64,000 nucleotides of DNA, taken from positions 7,440,001 through 7,504,000 of the forward strand of contig NZ_JAPEOZ010000001.1 of the NCBI RefSeq assembly GCF_026340655.1, read 5' to 3'. The stretch comes from Streptomyces sp. NBC_01275 (GTDB lineage Bacteria; Actinomycetota; Actinomycetes; Streptomycetales; Streptomycetaceae). The notes beneath the pieces are model-generated. The model saw nothing but the letters and a program-made list of their open reading frames with translations, searched no databases and was not told the origin of the DNA. Below are positions 26,460 through 35,479 of the stretch, piece by piece (within the stretch, counting starts at the first letter, position 1; each line of letters starts with the position of its first letter). The translations under genes and the position numbers were made by a program.

Positions 26460-28745
26460 TCAGACCGTCAGTCGCTCGCCCTCGTCGTCCCGCGCCGCCG
26501 GTGCGACCGCGGCCGGAGACTCGTCGTGGGTGAAGTCGGGCAGTCGGTGCAGCCACTTCGGCAGGTACCAGTTGCGCTCGCCCAGCAGCGCCATCACCGC
26601 GGGGAGCAGCACGCCCCGGATGATCGTCGCGTCGATCAGCACCGCGGCCGCGAGGCCCACGCCCATCTGCTTCATCGACTGCATGGACAGCGTTCCGAAG
26701 ATCGCGAACACGGCGACCATGATGACGGCGGCGCTGGTGACCACGCCGGCCGTGGTGACCACGCCGTGCTGGATGGCCTCGTTCGTCGTCCGGCCCCGCA
26801 GCCGCGCCTCACGGATCCGGGAGACCACGAACACGTGGTAGTCCATCGACAGGCCGAACAGGATCACGAAGAGGAACAGCGGCAGCCAGGTGATGATCGC
26901 GCCCACGCCCTCCGCGCCCACCAGCGACGCGCCCCAGCCGTGCTGGAAGACGGCCACGAGGATGCCGTAAGCGGCTCCCACCGACAGCAGGTTGAGCACG
27001 ATCGAGGTGATCGCGACCGTCAGCGAGCGGAACGACAGCAGCATCAGCAGGAAGGCGAAGACCACGACGAACGCGAAGACCGGGACGACGGAGCCGATCA
27101 GCTGGTCGTTGAAGTCCTGGTTGCCCGCGACCTGTCCGGTGATCGGCGCCTGCACGCCGTCGACCTTGCCGAGCGTCGCCGGGCGGACCTCGTCGCGCAG
27201 CTTGTCCAGGCTCGCTCCCGCCTTGTCCTGGTCGGAGCCGCCGACCAGCGGGACATAGACGAACGCGACGTTCTGCGCGTCGTGCAGCTTGATCTCGACC
27301 GGGCCGCGGGAGGCGCCCGAGCTGACCGCCTGCTCCTTGAACCGCGCGAGCGCCGTCTGCACGTCGGCGGCGTTGATGTCGTCCGCCTTGACGACGACCT
27401 CGGCCGGCTCCGAGCCGCCCGGGAAGGCGTCGTTGACCCGGTTGTAGGTCTGCACGATGGGCAGCGAGTCGCCGAACTCCTGGTCCAGGGTGAGGTTCTG
27501 GGTCTTCATGCCGAGCGCCGGAGCGGCGATGGCGAGCAGCGCGCCGGCCGCGACGACCAGCGAGATCGCGGGCTTGGCGAGCACGACCTTCAGGACCGCG
27601 CTCCAGAACCGGCTGCCCTCCTCGGCGTTCCGTCCGTTGCCGCCGTTGCCGCCGTTTCCGTTCTTACGGCGCTTGTCGGGGTGCAGGAACGGGATGCGCC
27701 CCTTCTCCACCCGCTCGCCGAGCAGTGACAGCAGCGCGGGCAGCACGGTCACCGAGCCGACCATGGCGACCGCCACCACCATCAGGGAGGCCAGGCCCAT
27801 CGCCTCGAACGTCGCGAGCCCGGTGAACAGCATGCCCCCCATCGCCACGCACACCGTGACGCCGGAGACGATCACGGCCCGGCCGCTGGTCGCCGCGGCG
27901 ATCTGCAGCGCGGTCGCCGCGTCCCGGCCCGCCGCCCGCTCCTCGCGCTCACGGCGCAGATAGAACAGGCAGTAGTCGACGCCCACGGCCAGACCGACCA
28001 GCAGCATCACGGAGCTGGCGGTGTCGTCCATCGGCTGGAGATGGCTGACGATGCCCATCAGACCCATCGTCGCCATGATCGCGGTGATCGCGAGCGCCAC
28101 CGGCAGCAGCGCGGCGACCAGCGCGCCGAAGGCGATCAGCAGAATGCCCAGGGCCACCGGCACGGCGGAGTACTCGGCCTTCTGGAAGTCGTCGCCGAAC
28201 GCGTCGTCGAACGTCTTCATCATGCTGGCGCCGCCGATCTCCTCGATCCGCAGCGAGGAGTGGTCCTTCTGGACGCCCGCGACGGCCTTGAGCACGGGCT
28301 CGACCCGCTCGCCCGCGGTGTCGGAGTCGCCCCGCATGTCGAACTGCACGAGCGCGCTGCGCCCGTCCTTCGATATCGTGTCGGCGTCGTACGGCGAGGT
28401 CACGTCGGTGACCTTGCCCGTTCCGCCCACGGCCTCGACGACCGCGGCGACGGCGTCCTTGAACTCCGCGTCGGTGGCCTTGAGCGAGCCGTCCTTCGCC
28501 TGGACCAGGACGGTCTCGCCGGCCGGCTCCTCGATGCCGGCGTCCTCGATGATCCGGGCGGCCGTGTGGGTCTCGCCCCCCAGCTGGTCGCTCTCCTTGA
28601 CCTTGGCCGTGCCCACGGCCGAGCCGATGCCCATGGCCAGGACGACGAACAGCACCCAGACGCCGACGGCAGCCCATCGATGGCGTGCGCTCCAGCCGCC
28701 GGCCCGGGCGGCCAGACCCCGCACCCGTGTTTCTCGGTTCACCAT
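26460..28745 (-). CDS. MMPL-family RND exporter
   Basis: A 761-residue membrane protein with the MMPL double-repeat layout: one N-terminal transmembrane segment, a large extracytoplasmic loop (about 45-190), five membrane segments with GLAVGVDYCLFYLRRERE (proton-relay Asp and Tyr), a cytoplasmic linker rich in Gly/Asn (NGNGGNGGNGRN), and a second loop and membrane set with FGLSMDYHVFVVSRIRE. Such proteins export lipids or drugs in actinomycetes. Its position opposite mgt may suggest a shared detoxification role, but nothing in the sequence fixes the substrate. Confidence 0.9.
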   Translation of the reverse strand: MVNRETRVRGLAARAGGWSARHRWAAVGVWVLFVVLAMGIGSAVGTAKVKESDQLGGETHTAARIIEDAGIEEPAGETVLVQAKDGSLKATDAEFKDAVAAVVEAVGGTGKVTDVTSPYDADTISKDGRSALVQFDMRGDSDTAGERVEPVLKAVAGVQKDHSSLRIEEIGGASMMKTFDDAFGDDFQKAEYSAVPVALGILLIAFGALVAALLPVALAITAIMATMGLMGIVSHLQPMDDTASSVMLLVGLAVGVDYCLFYLRREREERAAGRDAATALQIAAATSGRAVIVSGVTVCVAMGGMLFTGLATFEAMGLASLMVVAVAMVGSVTVLPALLSLLGERVEKGRIPFLHPDKRRKNGNGGNGGNGRNAEEGSRFWSAVLKVVLAKPAISLVVAAGALLAIAAPALGMKTQNLTLDQEFGDSLPIVQTYNRVNDAFPGGSEPAEVVVKADDINAADVQTALARFKEQAVSSGASRGPVEIKLHDAQNVAFVYVPLVGGSDQDKAGASLDKLRDEVRPATLGKVDGVQAPITGQVAGNQDFNDQLIGSVVPVFAFVVVFAFLLMLLSFRSLTVAITSIVLNLLSVGAAYGILVAVFQHGWGASLVGAEGVGAIITWLPLFLFVILFGLSMDYHVFVVSRIREARLRGRTTNEAIQHGVVTTAGVVTSAAVIMVAVFAIFGTLSMQSMKQMGVGLAAAVLIDATIIRGVLLPAVMALLGERNWYLPKWLHRLPDFTHDESPAAVAPAARDDEGERLTV

Positions 28746-28787
28746 GACGGGCTTGCCCTTCGTGAGCGGCGACGGCCCCCTGCCATC

Positions 28788-28805
28788 ACCTTCCGATTCG
28801 AAGGT
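28788..28805. promoter_or_regulatory. Inverted repeat upstream of the MMPL gene
   Basis: ACCTTC-CGATTC-GAAGGT is a 6-bp inverted repeat with a 6-bp spacer, 42 bp before the MMPL start codon. The position and symmetry suit a repressor operator. The remaining part of the gap 28746-28981 shows no gene. Confidence 0.45.
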
Positions 28806-28981
28806 ATGGGCCGGATAAAGCCATCTCGTCGTGCTGCCCGGTGAGGTGTCCGGCCCCCGAGTCCTCCGCTCGGACCGCGCGGCCTCACCGCTGGGTAGGA
28901 CATCGGCCCCTTACATCTATGCGGCGGTCTCGGGGACGACGATCAGGGACGATCTCCACCGGGAGCGTTCCGCAGGGTGCC

Positions 28982-29890
28982 TCACCTGGCGTCCTGCCCG
29001 CTTTCCTGCCCGGCTTCGGCCGCGCCTTCCTGCCCGGCTTCCGGCACGGTTTCCTGCCCGGCCTCCAGCAGGGCCAGCTCCGCCTCCGACAGCCGTACGG
29101 CGCCGGCGTCCAGGTTCTCCTCCAGGTGCGCCAGGGTCCCGGTGCCGGGCGTGGGGCAGAGCACGGGGGAGCGGTGCAGCAGCCAGGCCAGCGCGACCTG
29201 CCCCGGGGTGGCGCCGTGCGCGGCGGCGACCGCCGTGCACACCGGGTCGGCGGTGAGCGAGCCGTTGCCCAACGGAAACCAGGGCAGAAACGCGATACCG
29301 CGCGCCTCGCACAGCTCCAGCAACGGCAGGGAGTCGCGGTCGAGGAGGTTGAAGCGGTTCTGCACGGACGCGATCGACGTCGACTCCACTGCCGCCGCCA
29401 GCTGTTCGGCCGTGACCGTGTCGAGGCCGATGAGCCGGATCTTGCCCTCGGTCCGCAACTCGTCCAGCGCGCCCAGCTGTTCGGCCATCGGCACCGCCGG
29501 ATCGAGCCGGTGCAGTTGATACAGGTCGATCGCGTCCAGCCGCAGCCGGCGCAGACTGGCCTCGCACATCGCCCGCAGGCTCTCCGGCCGCCCGTCGACA
29601 TGCCAGGCGCTGTCGCCGGTGCGGACCACTCCGCCCTTCGTGGCGATCACCAGCCCTGGCGGAAACGGATACAGGGCCTGCGCCACCAACTCCTCGGCGA
29701 CCGACGGACCGTAGTTGTCGGCGGTGTCGATCAGCGTGACCCCTCGCTCCACCGCCCGCCGCAGCACCGCGACCGCGTCCCGGGCCGCGCCCCGCGGACC
29801 CCAGTAGCCGGGGCCGGTGAGCTGCGCGGTGCCGTAGCCGAGCCGACGGACGGGCAGCTCGCCGCCGAGCACAAACGATTCCTCGATCAT
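28982..29890 (-). CDS. Aldo/keto reductase
   Basis: A 302-residue NADPH-dependent oxidoreductase with the AKR tetrad: Asp in DTADNYG, Tyr in the same motif, Lys in VIATKGG and His in LYQLHRLDP. The C-terminus carries an unusual tail with three tandem EAGQE-type blocks, encoded by short DNA repeats; relatives end before it. ATG 29890 is preferred because a TACCCT box lies 7 nt upstream. GTG 29908 would add six residues. The gene is divergent from the ketopantoate-reductase-like gene. Confidence 0.88.
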   Translation of the reverse strand: MIEESFVLGGELPVRRLGYGTAQLTGPGYWGPRGAARDAVAVLRRAVERGVTLIDTADNYGPSVAEELVAQALYPFPPGLVIATKGGVVRTGDSAWHVDGRPESLRAMCEASLRRLRLDAIDLYQLHRLDPAVPMAEQLGALDELRTEGKIRLIGLDTVTAEQLAAAVESTSIASVQNRFNLLDRDSLPLLELCEARGIAFLPWFPLGNGSLTADPVCTAVAAAHGATPGQVALAWLLHRSPVLCPTPGTGTLAHLEENLDAGAVRLSEAELALLEAGQETVPEAGQEGAAEAGQESGQDAR

Positions 29891-29960
29891 GGAGCGGAGG
29901 GTACCCACGGTAGTGCGCCCTCACGGCCGTGCCTGCACACGACTGTGCGAGGCTCGTTCC

Positions 29961-30980
29961 ATGCGCTACATCATCATCGGGGCAGGGGCCGTCGGCGGCA
30001 CCGTCGGCGGGCGGCTGGCGGGGTCCGGAGCGGAGGTCGTGCTGGTCGCGCGCGGTGCGCACCGGACGGCGTTGACGGAAGGCGGGCTGCGGCTCAGGGT
30101 GCCGCAGGGCGAGCAGACGTACCGGCTGCCCGTCGTCGACGGGCCCACGGCGCTCGGCACGCTGCGCGCCGACGACGTCCTCGTCCTCGCCGTCAAGACG
30201 CAGGACAGCGAGACGGCGCTCCAGGCCTGGGCCGCAGCCCCGGTCGAGGGCGGCGGCACGGCCGCCGAGCGGCTCCCGCTGGTCTGCGCCCAGAACGGCG
30301 TGGAGAGCCAGCGCCTGGCCCTGCGCCGCTTCCGGCACGTGTACGGCGTCTGCGTGTGGCTGCCCTCGACCCTGGTCGAACCCGGCGTGGTCTCCGCCGA
30401 CGGCGCCCCGCTCACCGGCATCCTCCACCTCGGCCGCCATCCGCACGGCGTCGACGACACCGCCCGCCGGATCGCCGCCGACCTGGAGAAGGCGCACTTC
30501 GAGGCGCCGGTCGTGGCGGACGTGTCCCGCTGGCAGTACGCGAAACTGCTGTCCAACCTCGGAAACGCGCTGGAGGCGGTGAGCGGCCTGGGCGGCGATC
30601 CCGAGGCCGAGGCGATCTACGCGAGGGTGCGGGCGGAGGGCGAGACCGTGCTGCGCGCCGCCGGGATCCCGTACGCGAGCACCGAGGAGCAGCGGGCGGT
30701 CCGCGGCGACAAGGTCACCCTCGTACCGCTCGACGACGCCCCGCGCGGCGGCTCCTCCTGGCAGTCCCTCAGCCGGGGCGCCGGCAGCATCGAGGCCGAC
30801 TACCTCAACGGCGAGATCGCCCTCCTCGGCCGCCTCCACGGAGTGCCGACCCCGCTGAACGAGTTGCTGCAACGGCTTGCGAACACGTTCGCGCGCGAGC
30901 ACCGGGCCCCCGGCTCGCTGCCGGTCGAGGAGCTGGCCCGCCTGGCCGACGACGCTGTCGCGTTTCTTCAAGAGGGCTGA
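29961..30980 (+). CDS. Ketopantoate reductase (ApbA/PanE) family oxidoreductase
   Basis: A 339-residue enzyme with N-terminal Rossmann motif YIIIGAGAVGGTVGGRLAG, the NADP-loop DDVLVLAVKTQDSE, the catalytic Lys region RWQYAKLLSNLGNALEA, and the C-terminal helix set with SSWQSLSRGAGSIEADYLNGEI. It reduces ketopantoate or a related 2-oxoacid; many actinobacterial genomes hold several such paralogues, so I do not assign pantothenate synthesis firmly. ATG 29961 starts exactly at the Rossmann strand. Confidence 0.85.
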   Translation: MRYIIIGAGAVGGTVGGRLAGSGAEVVLVARGAHRTALTEGGLRLRVPQGEQTYRLPVVDGPTALGTLRADDVLVLAVKTQDSETALQAWAAAPVEGGGTAAERLPLVCAQNGVESQRLALRRFRHVYGVCVWLPSTLVEPGVVSADGAPLTGILHLGRHPHGVDDTARRIAADLEKAHFEAPVVADVSRWQYAKLLSNLGNALEAVSGLGGDPEAEAIYARVRAEGETVLRAAGIPYASTEEQRAVRGDKVTLVPLDDAPRGGSSWQSLSRGAGSIEADYLNGEIALLGRLHGVPTPLNELLQRLANTFAREHRAPGSLPVEELARLADDAVAFLQEG

Positions 30981-30992
30981 GCCCGCGCCTCC

Positions 30993-31005
30993 TAGCGTGA
31001 GGCGC
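30993..31005 (+). promoter_or_regulatory. -10 box of a probable leaderless transcript
   Basis: TAGCGT (30993-30998) stands 7 nt before ATG 31006, the same box and spacing as in front of mgt. No Shine-Dalgarno sequence is present. No convincing -35 box is visible. Confidence 0.5.
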
Positions 31006-31596
31006 ATGAAGTACGACCAGACGCACCAGTACATGTCCGAATGCGCCGCCGAGGCGTCGCGCGTCGCGCGCGGCGTCCCGGCGGCCCGGCTGAGCGACCC
31101 CACCCACTGCCCCGACTGGGACGTCCGCGCCCTGGTCAACCACTGGGTCCTCTACACATCCCACGGCCTGGAGCACCGCGCCCTGCGCAGGCAGCTCCCC
31201 GACGACCTGACCGCCCGCGACTTCACCGCCGACCCGCGGTGGGCGCAGGCCTACGCCGACCAGCTGGACCGCGCGGTCGCGGCCTGGGCGGACCCCGCGG
31301 TGTGGGAGGGCGAGGTCGACCTGGGGACGGCCGCGATGCCCGCCGCCGAACTCGCCGCGATGATCATCAAGGAGACGGCGGTGCACGGGTGGGACGTGGC
31401 GGTCGCCACGGGCCAGGAGTACCGCATCTCGGAGCCCGCGGCCCGACTCGTCCTCGACGTGGTCGAACGCCACGGCGACCTCTACCGCCAGTACGACGGC
31501 TTCGCCGCACCGGTGCCGGTGCCGCAGGACGCGGGGACGTTCGCGCGGGCGCTGGGGGCCAGCGGACGGGATCCGGGACCGGCGTCGGCCGGGTGA
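31006..31596 (+). CDS. Mycothiol-dependent maleylpyruvate isomerase-like (DinB fold) protein
   Basis: A 196-residue TIGR03086-type metal-binding protein. Metal and thiol-binding residues are visible in PTHCPDWDVRALVNHWVLYT, SHGLEH and KETAVHGWDVAVATGQ, each with a conserved His. The fold is a four-helix DinB bundle. Family members use or modify mycothiol, the actinobacterial low-molecular-weight thiol. The specific substrate is unknown. It lies 25 bp downstream of the ketopantoate-reductase-like gene but has its own leaderless-type promoter. Confidence 0.8.
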   Translation: MKYDQTHQYMSECAAEASRVARGVPAARLSDPTHCPDWDVRALVNHWVLYTSHGLEHRALRRQLPDDLTARDFTADPRWAQAYADQLDRAVAAWADPAVWEGEVDLGTAAMPAAELAAMIIKETAVHGWDVAVATGQEYRISEPAARLVLDVVERHGDLYRQYDGFAAPVPVPQDAGTFARALGASGRDPGPASAG

Positions 31597-31628
31597 CCTG
31601 CGCAGTCACCCCTGTCGCGGAACCGCCT

Positions 31629-32405
31629 TCACGCCCCCACGGCCGCCAGCGTCGGCACCCGGGCCGACTTTGCTGTCCGGGCTGCACGGGCCGTGTCGTA
31701 CCGCTCCAGCAGGACGCGGGCCACCTCCGGCGCGGGGCCCAGCACCTCGGCCAGGACGTCCGCCTCGGCCGCGCCCCGGGCGATGCGGTCCGGCAGGAAG
31801 CCGGGGGCCAGGACGTACGGGGCGACGGCGATCCGGGCGCAGCCCAGCTCCCGCAGCTCGCGCACCGCGTCCTGGGTGCGCGGAAGGGATGCGGAGGCGA
31901 ACGCAGGCCGCACGGCGCACCAACCGGTGTGCCGCCACTCCCGCGCGATTTCTGCGATCACTGCGATCGCCTCCGGGTCCGTGGACCCCGCCGAGGCCAG
32001 CACGACCCCGGTCGAGGACTTGTCGGCGGGGCTCAACCCCGCCTCGTACAACCGCCGTTCGAGGGCGGTGAGCAGCAGCGGCGAGGGGCCCAGCACCTCG
32101 GCCTGGCTGATCCGCAGCCGCCGCGGCGCGTCCCGCAGGACCGCCGGGATGTCCGCCTTCGCGTGGAACGCGCGGGTCAGCAGCAGGGGGAGGGCGACGA
32201 CGTCCCGTACGCCCTCCGCCGCCAGGGACTCCAGCACCCCTTGTACGGACGGGATGGTGAAGTCCAGGAAGCCGGTCTCCACACGCAGCCCCGGCCGCAG
32301 CGACCGTACGCGCCGCACGAGGGCGTGCACGGTCGCCGCGTGCCGCGGGTCGCGGCTGCCGTGGGCGATGACCACGAGGACGGGGCGGACGGGCTTGTCG
32401 TGCAT
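31629..32405 (-). CDS. CbiX-type sirohydrochlorin chelatase
   Basis: A 258-residue protein with two CbiX-like halves. The first begins VLVVIAHGSRDPRHAATV, where the His is the chelatase base, and continues VVALPLLLTRAFHAKADIP with a second His. The second half has IAVAPYVLAPGFLPDRI. It is the last gene of the sulfur operon, 5 nt after ssuC. Iron insertion into sirohydrochlorin would complete the siroheme of the sulfite reductase at the other end of the operon. An upstream extension of this frame overlaps ssuC and is not used. Confidence 0.85.
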   Translation of the reverse strand: MHDKPVRPVLVVIAHGSRDPRHAATVHALVRRVRSLRPGLRVETGFLDFTIPSVQGVLESLAAEGVRDVVALPLLLTRAFHAKADIPAVLRDAPRRLRISQAEVLGPSPLLLTALERRLYEAGLSPADKSSTGVVLASAGSTDPEAIAVIAEIAREWRHTGWCAVRPAFASASLPRTQDAVRELRELGCARIAVAPYVLAPGFLPDRIARGAAEADVLAEVLGPAPEVARVLLERYDTARAARTAKSARVPTLAAVGA

Positions 32406-32410
32406 GGGGC

Positions 32411-33331
32411 TCAGCTCTTCACCAGGAGGCCCCGGCTGCGGAGCACCCGCCGCTCCAGCGGGCTGAAGACCAGCAGGTCGACGGCGATACCGACGAAGAG
32501 GATCAGGAAGATGGCCTCGAAGATCATCGGCATGGAGCTGGCGTTGCGGCCGTTCTCCAGCAGCGCGCCCAGACCGATGCCCAGGTCGGGCGAGGAGGCG
32601 ATGATCTCCGCCGCCATCAGCGAGCGCCAGGAGAACGCCCAGCCCTGCTTCAGACCGGCCAGATAGCCCGGCAGCGAGGCCGGCAGGACGATGTGCCAGG
32701 CGCCCTTCCACCCGGTCGCGCCCATCGTGCGGCCCGCCCGCAGGAACAGCGGCGGCACCTGGTCGATGCCGGAGACCAGGCCGTTGGCGATGGACGGGAC
32801 CGCGCCGAGCAGGATCACCGCGTACATCATCGAGTTGTTCAGGCCCAGCCACAGCACGGCGGGCGGCACCCACGCCACCGAGGGCAGCGACTGGAGGCCC
32901 GACAGGACCGGTCCGATCGCCGCGCGGATGAACTTCACGCGGGCCACCACCAGACCCAGCGGGGTACCGATCGCCAGCGCCAGCAGGAAGCCGAGCAGAC
33001 CGCGCTCGACGCTGGTCCAGATGTAGCCGAGAAGCTTGCCCTCCAGCCAGGCGTCCTTGAACTCGGTCGCCACATCGCCGGGCGAGGGCAGCTTCGTCGG
33101 GTCGGTGACGATGTCGAACGTGATCAGAGCCTGCCAGATCACCAGTACCACGGCGGTCGCGACGAGCGGCGGGAGGATCTTGGTGCGGGCGGTCACCGAG
33201 AAGGGCGTACGCCCGGTGGCCACGATCTCCAGGGCGTCCAGACCGGCCTCCAGGCCGGCGATCTGGTGGTTGCCGTCGGCCCGCGCCTCGCGCGTGTCCG
33301 TCAGGCCCGACTTCGTGTCACTGCTGGCCAT
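32411..33331 (-). CDS. ssuC: Aliphatic sulfonate ABC transporter permease
   Basis: A 306-residue permease of the SsuC/TauC family with about six membrane segments and the ATPase-docking loop FLRAGRTMGATGWKGAWHIVLP. Typical parts are LPSPGDVATEF, SLPSVAWVPPAVLWLG and KQGWAFSWRSLMAAEII. ATG 33331 lies 14 nt inside the end of ssuB; that overlap suggests coupled translation. The co-encoded ATPase and binding protein lie directly upstream. Confidence 0.9.
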   Translation of the reverse strand: MASSDTKSGLTDTREARADGNHQIAGLEAGLDALEIVATGRTPFSVTARTKILPPLVATAVVLVIWQALITFDIVTDPTKLPSPGDVATEFKDAWLEGKLLGYIWTSVERGLLGFLLALAIGTPLGLVVARVKFIRAAIGPVLSGLQSLPSVAWVPPAVLWLGLNNSMMYAVILLGAVPSIANGLVSGIDQVPPLFLRAGRTMGATGWKGAWHIVLPASLPGYLAGLKQGWAFSWRSLMAAEIIASSPDLGIGLGALLENGRNASSMPMIFEAIFLILFVGIAVDLLVFSPLERRVLRSRGLLVKS

Positions 33332-34112
33332 GACGGCGGATCTCCCCACGCAGTTGTTCGGTGATCTCGATGGACAGTTCGGCCACGGGGGCGTCCTCGA
33401 TGCGGCGCGGCTGCGGGATCTCCACCGTCCACTCGCGCGCCACCCGGCCCGGCCGGGACGACAGCAGGACGACGCGCTGCGCGAGCCGCACCGCCTCCCG
33501 CACGTTGTGCGTGACGAACAGGACGGAGACGCCCGTCTCCGCCCAGATCCGGGTCAGCTCGTCGTGCAGCACGTCACGCGTGATCGCGTCGAGCGCCGCG
33601 AACGGCTCGTCCATCAGCAGCAGTCGGCTCTCCTGGGCCAGCGCCCGCGCCAGCGCGACCCGCTGGCGCATACCGCCCGACAGCTCGTGCACCCGCTTGT
33701 CGTACGAGCCCTGCAGCCGGACGAGTCCGAGCAGTTCCTCGGCGCGTCCGCGCCGGTCGTTCTTCGCGACTCCCCCCAGTTTCAGGGCGAGTTCGATGTT
33801 CTTGCCCGCGGTCAGCCACGGGAAGAGGGCGTGCTCCTGGAACATCAGGGCAGGACGCCCGTCGGTCTTGATGCTGCCGGCGCTCGGGTCGTCGAGACCC
33901 GCGACAAGGTTGAGCAGCGTGGACTTGCCACAGCCCGAGGCCCCCAGGAGGGTGACGAACTCGCCCGGTGCGACATCGAGGGTGATGTCGTCCAGGACGA
34001 GCTGCTGCCCGGCGGGCCCGGCGAAGGACTTCGATACGTGCTCGATGCGGGCGGCGTACTCGACTGACTCGGCCGGTTCGGCCTTGGCGATCGCGGTGGC
34101 CATGGTCGTCAC
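33318..34112 (-). CDS. ssuB: Aliphatic sulfonate ABC transporter ATPase
   Basis: A 264-residue ABC ATPase. Walker A is LLGASGCGKSTLL, the signature is LSGGMRQRVALARAL, Walker B is LLLMDEPFAALD and the switch His is in VLFVTHNVREAV. It belongs to the nitrate/sulfonate/taurine importer group. It follows ssuA by 25 bp, and ssuC starts within its last codons. Confidence 0.92.
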   Translation of the reverse strand: MTTMATAIAKAEPAESVEYAARIEHVSKSFAGPAGQQLVLDDITLDVAPGEFVTLLGASGCGKSTLLNLVAGLDDPSAGSIKTDGRPALMFQEHALFPWLTAGKNIELALKLGGVAKNDRRGRAEELLGLVRLQGSYDKRVHELSGGMRQRVALARALAQESRLLLMDEPFAALDAITRDVLHDELTRIWAETGVSVLFVTHNVREAVRLAQRVVLLSSRPGRVAREWTVEIPQPRRIEDAPVAELSIEITEQLRGEIRRHGQQ

Positions 34113-34137
34113 CTCCTGGGGATTCTCGGGATCGGGA

Positions 34138-35250
34138 CTACTTGACGCCGAGACCGGCGTCGTCGACCGCGCTCTCGCCCTCGGCCTTGAGGACGTTGTT
34201 GAGGGGCGTGAGGTCGTAGATGCCCGTCAGCAGCGGGTCCTCCAGCAGACCGGCCTTGACCGCGTGCTCCGCCTCGGTGTTGAGGGTGGCGGCCAGCGGG
34301 TCGTTGGTGAACTGGATGGACTTCCACGCCGGGTCCAGGACGGCGGCCGGCAGCTCCTTGCCGGAGTCGATGCCCAGCTGCGCGTTGGCAGCCGCCTTCG
34401 CCGCGTCGGGGTTGGCGTTGATCCACTTGTTGGTGTCGACCGAGGCCTTCAGGACCGCCTCGACGGCCTTGGGGTGCTCCTTGAGGAACTTCTGCGACAC
34501 GATGATGTTCGTGATCACGAACTTCTTGTCCGGCCACAGGTCAGCCTCGTCGAGCAGGACCTTCGCGCCCTCGGCGACCAGCTTGGACGCGGTCGGCTCC
34601 GGCACCCAGGCGCCGTCGATGGAACCCGACTTGTAGGCGTCCGGGGTGACCTTGTTGTCGGTGCGGACGACCGACACATCGCCCTTGCCGCTCTCCGCGT
34701 CGACCTTCCAGCCCTGGTCGGCGATCCAGTTGAGGAACGCCACGTCCTGGGTGTTGCCCAGCTGCGGGGTGGCGATCTTCTTGCCCTTGACGTCCTTGAC
34801 GGACTTGATCTTCTTGGGGTTGACGACGAGCTTCACACCGCCGGACGCCGAACCGCCGATGATGCGGAGGTTGGTGCCCTTGGACTTGGTGTAACCGTTG
34901 ATCGACGGGGAGGGGCCGATCCAGCCGATGTCGATGGAGCCGGAGTTGAGGGCCTCGATCTCGGACGGGCCGGCGTTGAAGATCTGGTACTTGGCCTCGG
35001 TGGCGCCCAGCGCCTTCTGGAAGTACCCCTTGTTGACGCCGACGAGCGCGGTCCCGTGGGTCAGGTTGCCGAAGTAGCCGATCTTGACGGAGTCGAGGCC
35101 GTCGATCTTCTGGGCGCCGGCGGCGACCTTCGCCTTGGAGCTGTCGTCCTTCGAGTCCGACCCGTAACCGCAGGCGGCGAGCGTCAGGAGGGGCAGTGCT
35201 GTCACCACGGCGATGCCGCGGCGGAGGAGTGCTGAGCGGTTGGCAGGCAC
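34138..35250 (-). CDS. ssuA: Aliphatic sulfonate-binding lipoprotein
   Basis: A 370-residue periplasmic-binding-protein-type lipoprotein (NMT1/SsuA family). A short basic N-terminus and hydrophobic core end in the lipobox LTLAACG. The binding domain has VKIGYFGNLTHGTALVG, EALNSGSIDIGWIGPSPSING and SGSIDGAWVPEPTASKLV. GTG 35250 is preferred because GAGAGG lies about 10 nt upstream; GTG 35283 has no such site. Sulfonates taken up here would be desulfonated to sulfite, the substrate of the reductase in the same operon. Confidence 0.9.
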   Translation of the reverse strand: MPANRSALLRRGIAVVTALPLLTLAACGYGSDSKDDSSKAKVAAGAQKIDGLDSVKIGYFGNLTHGTALVGVNKGYFQKALGATEAKYQIFNAGPSEIEALNSGSIDIGWIGPSPSINGYTKSKGTNLRIIGGSASGGVKLVVNPKKIKSVKDVKGKKIATPQLGNTQDVAFLNWIADQGWKVDAESGKGDVSVVRTDNKVTPDAYKSGSIDGAWVPEPTASKLVAEGAKVLLDEADLWPDKKFVITNIIVSQKFLKEHPKAVEAVLKASVDTNKWINANPDAAKAAANAQLGIDSGKELPAAVLDPAWKSIQFTNDPLAATLNTEAEHAVKAGLLEDPLLTGIYDLTPLNNVLKAEGESAVDDAGLGVK

Positions 35251-35373
35251 GGGAGGGGTTCCTCTCGTTGGCCCGGCGGTCACGCCCTCAGGTCGTGGCC
35301 GGGAGGTCGGCAGGTCTTCGTCGATGTCGGGACGTCCGGTGGGGGGACGGGGCGCGCAGGCAGTGCGCGTACG

Positions 35374-35478
35374 TCAGCACGCACATCGCGCCACCCCGCC
35401 CTGCCCGCTGCCGAGGTAGCCGCTGCCGACGCGGCCGCCTTCCTTGGCGAACGTGGAGTAGTAGTCCCTGGAGTTCAT
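35374..35478 (-). CDS. Small ORF between cysN and ssuA, possible leader peptide
   Basis: A 34-codon ORF starts 1 nt after the cysN stop and encodes MNSRDYYSTFAKEGGRV, a Gly-rich middle, and the end VARCAC. It lies in the only large gap (about 230 bp) within the sulfur operon, directly before the transporter genes. Cys codons at the end of a short ORF are a known feature of cysteine-sensing leader peptides in actinobacteria. A second short frame starting MCVLTYAHCLRAP overlaps its stop. I do not recognise either as a known protein. Confidence 0.4.
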   Translation of the reverse strand: MNSRDYYSTFAKEGGRVGSGYLGSGQGGVARCAC

Positions 35479-35479
35479 G

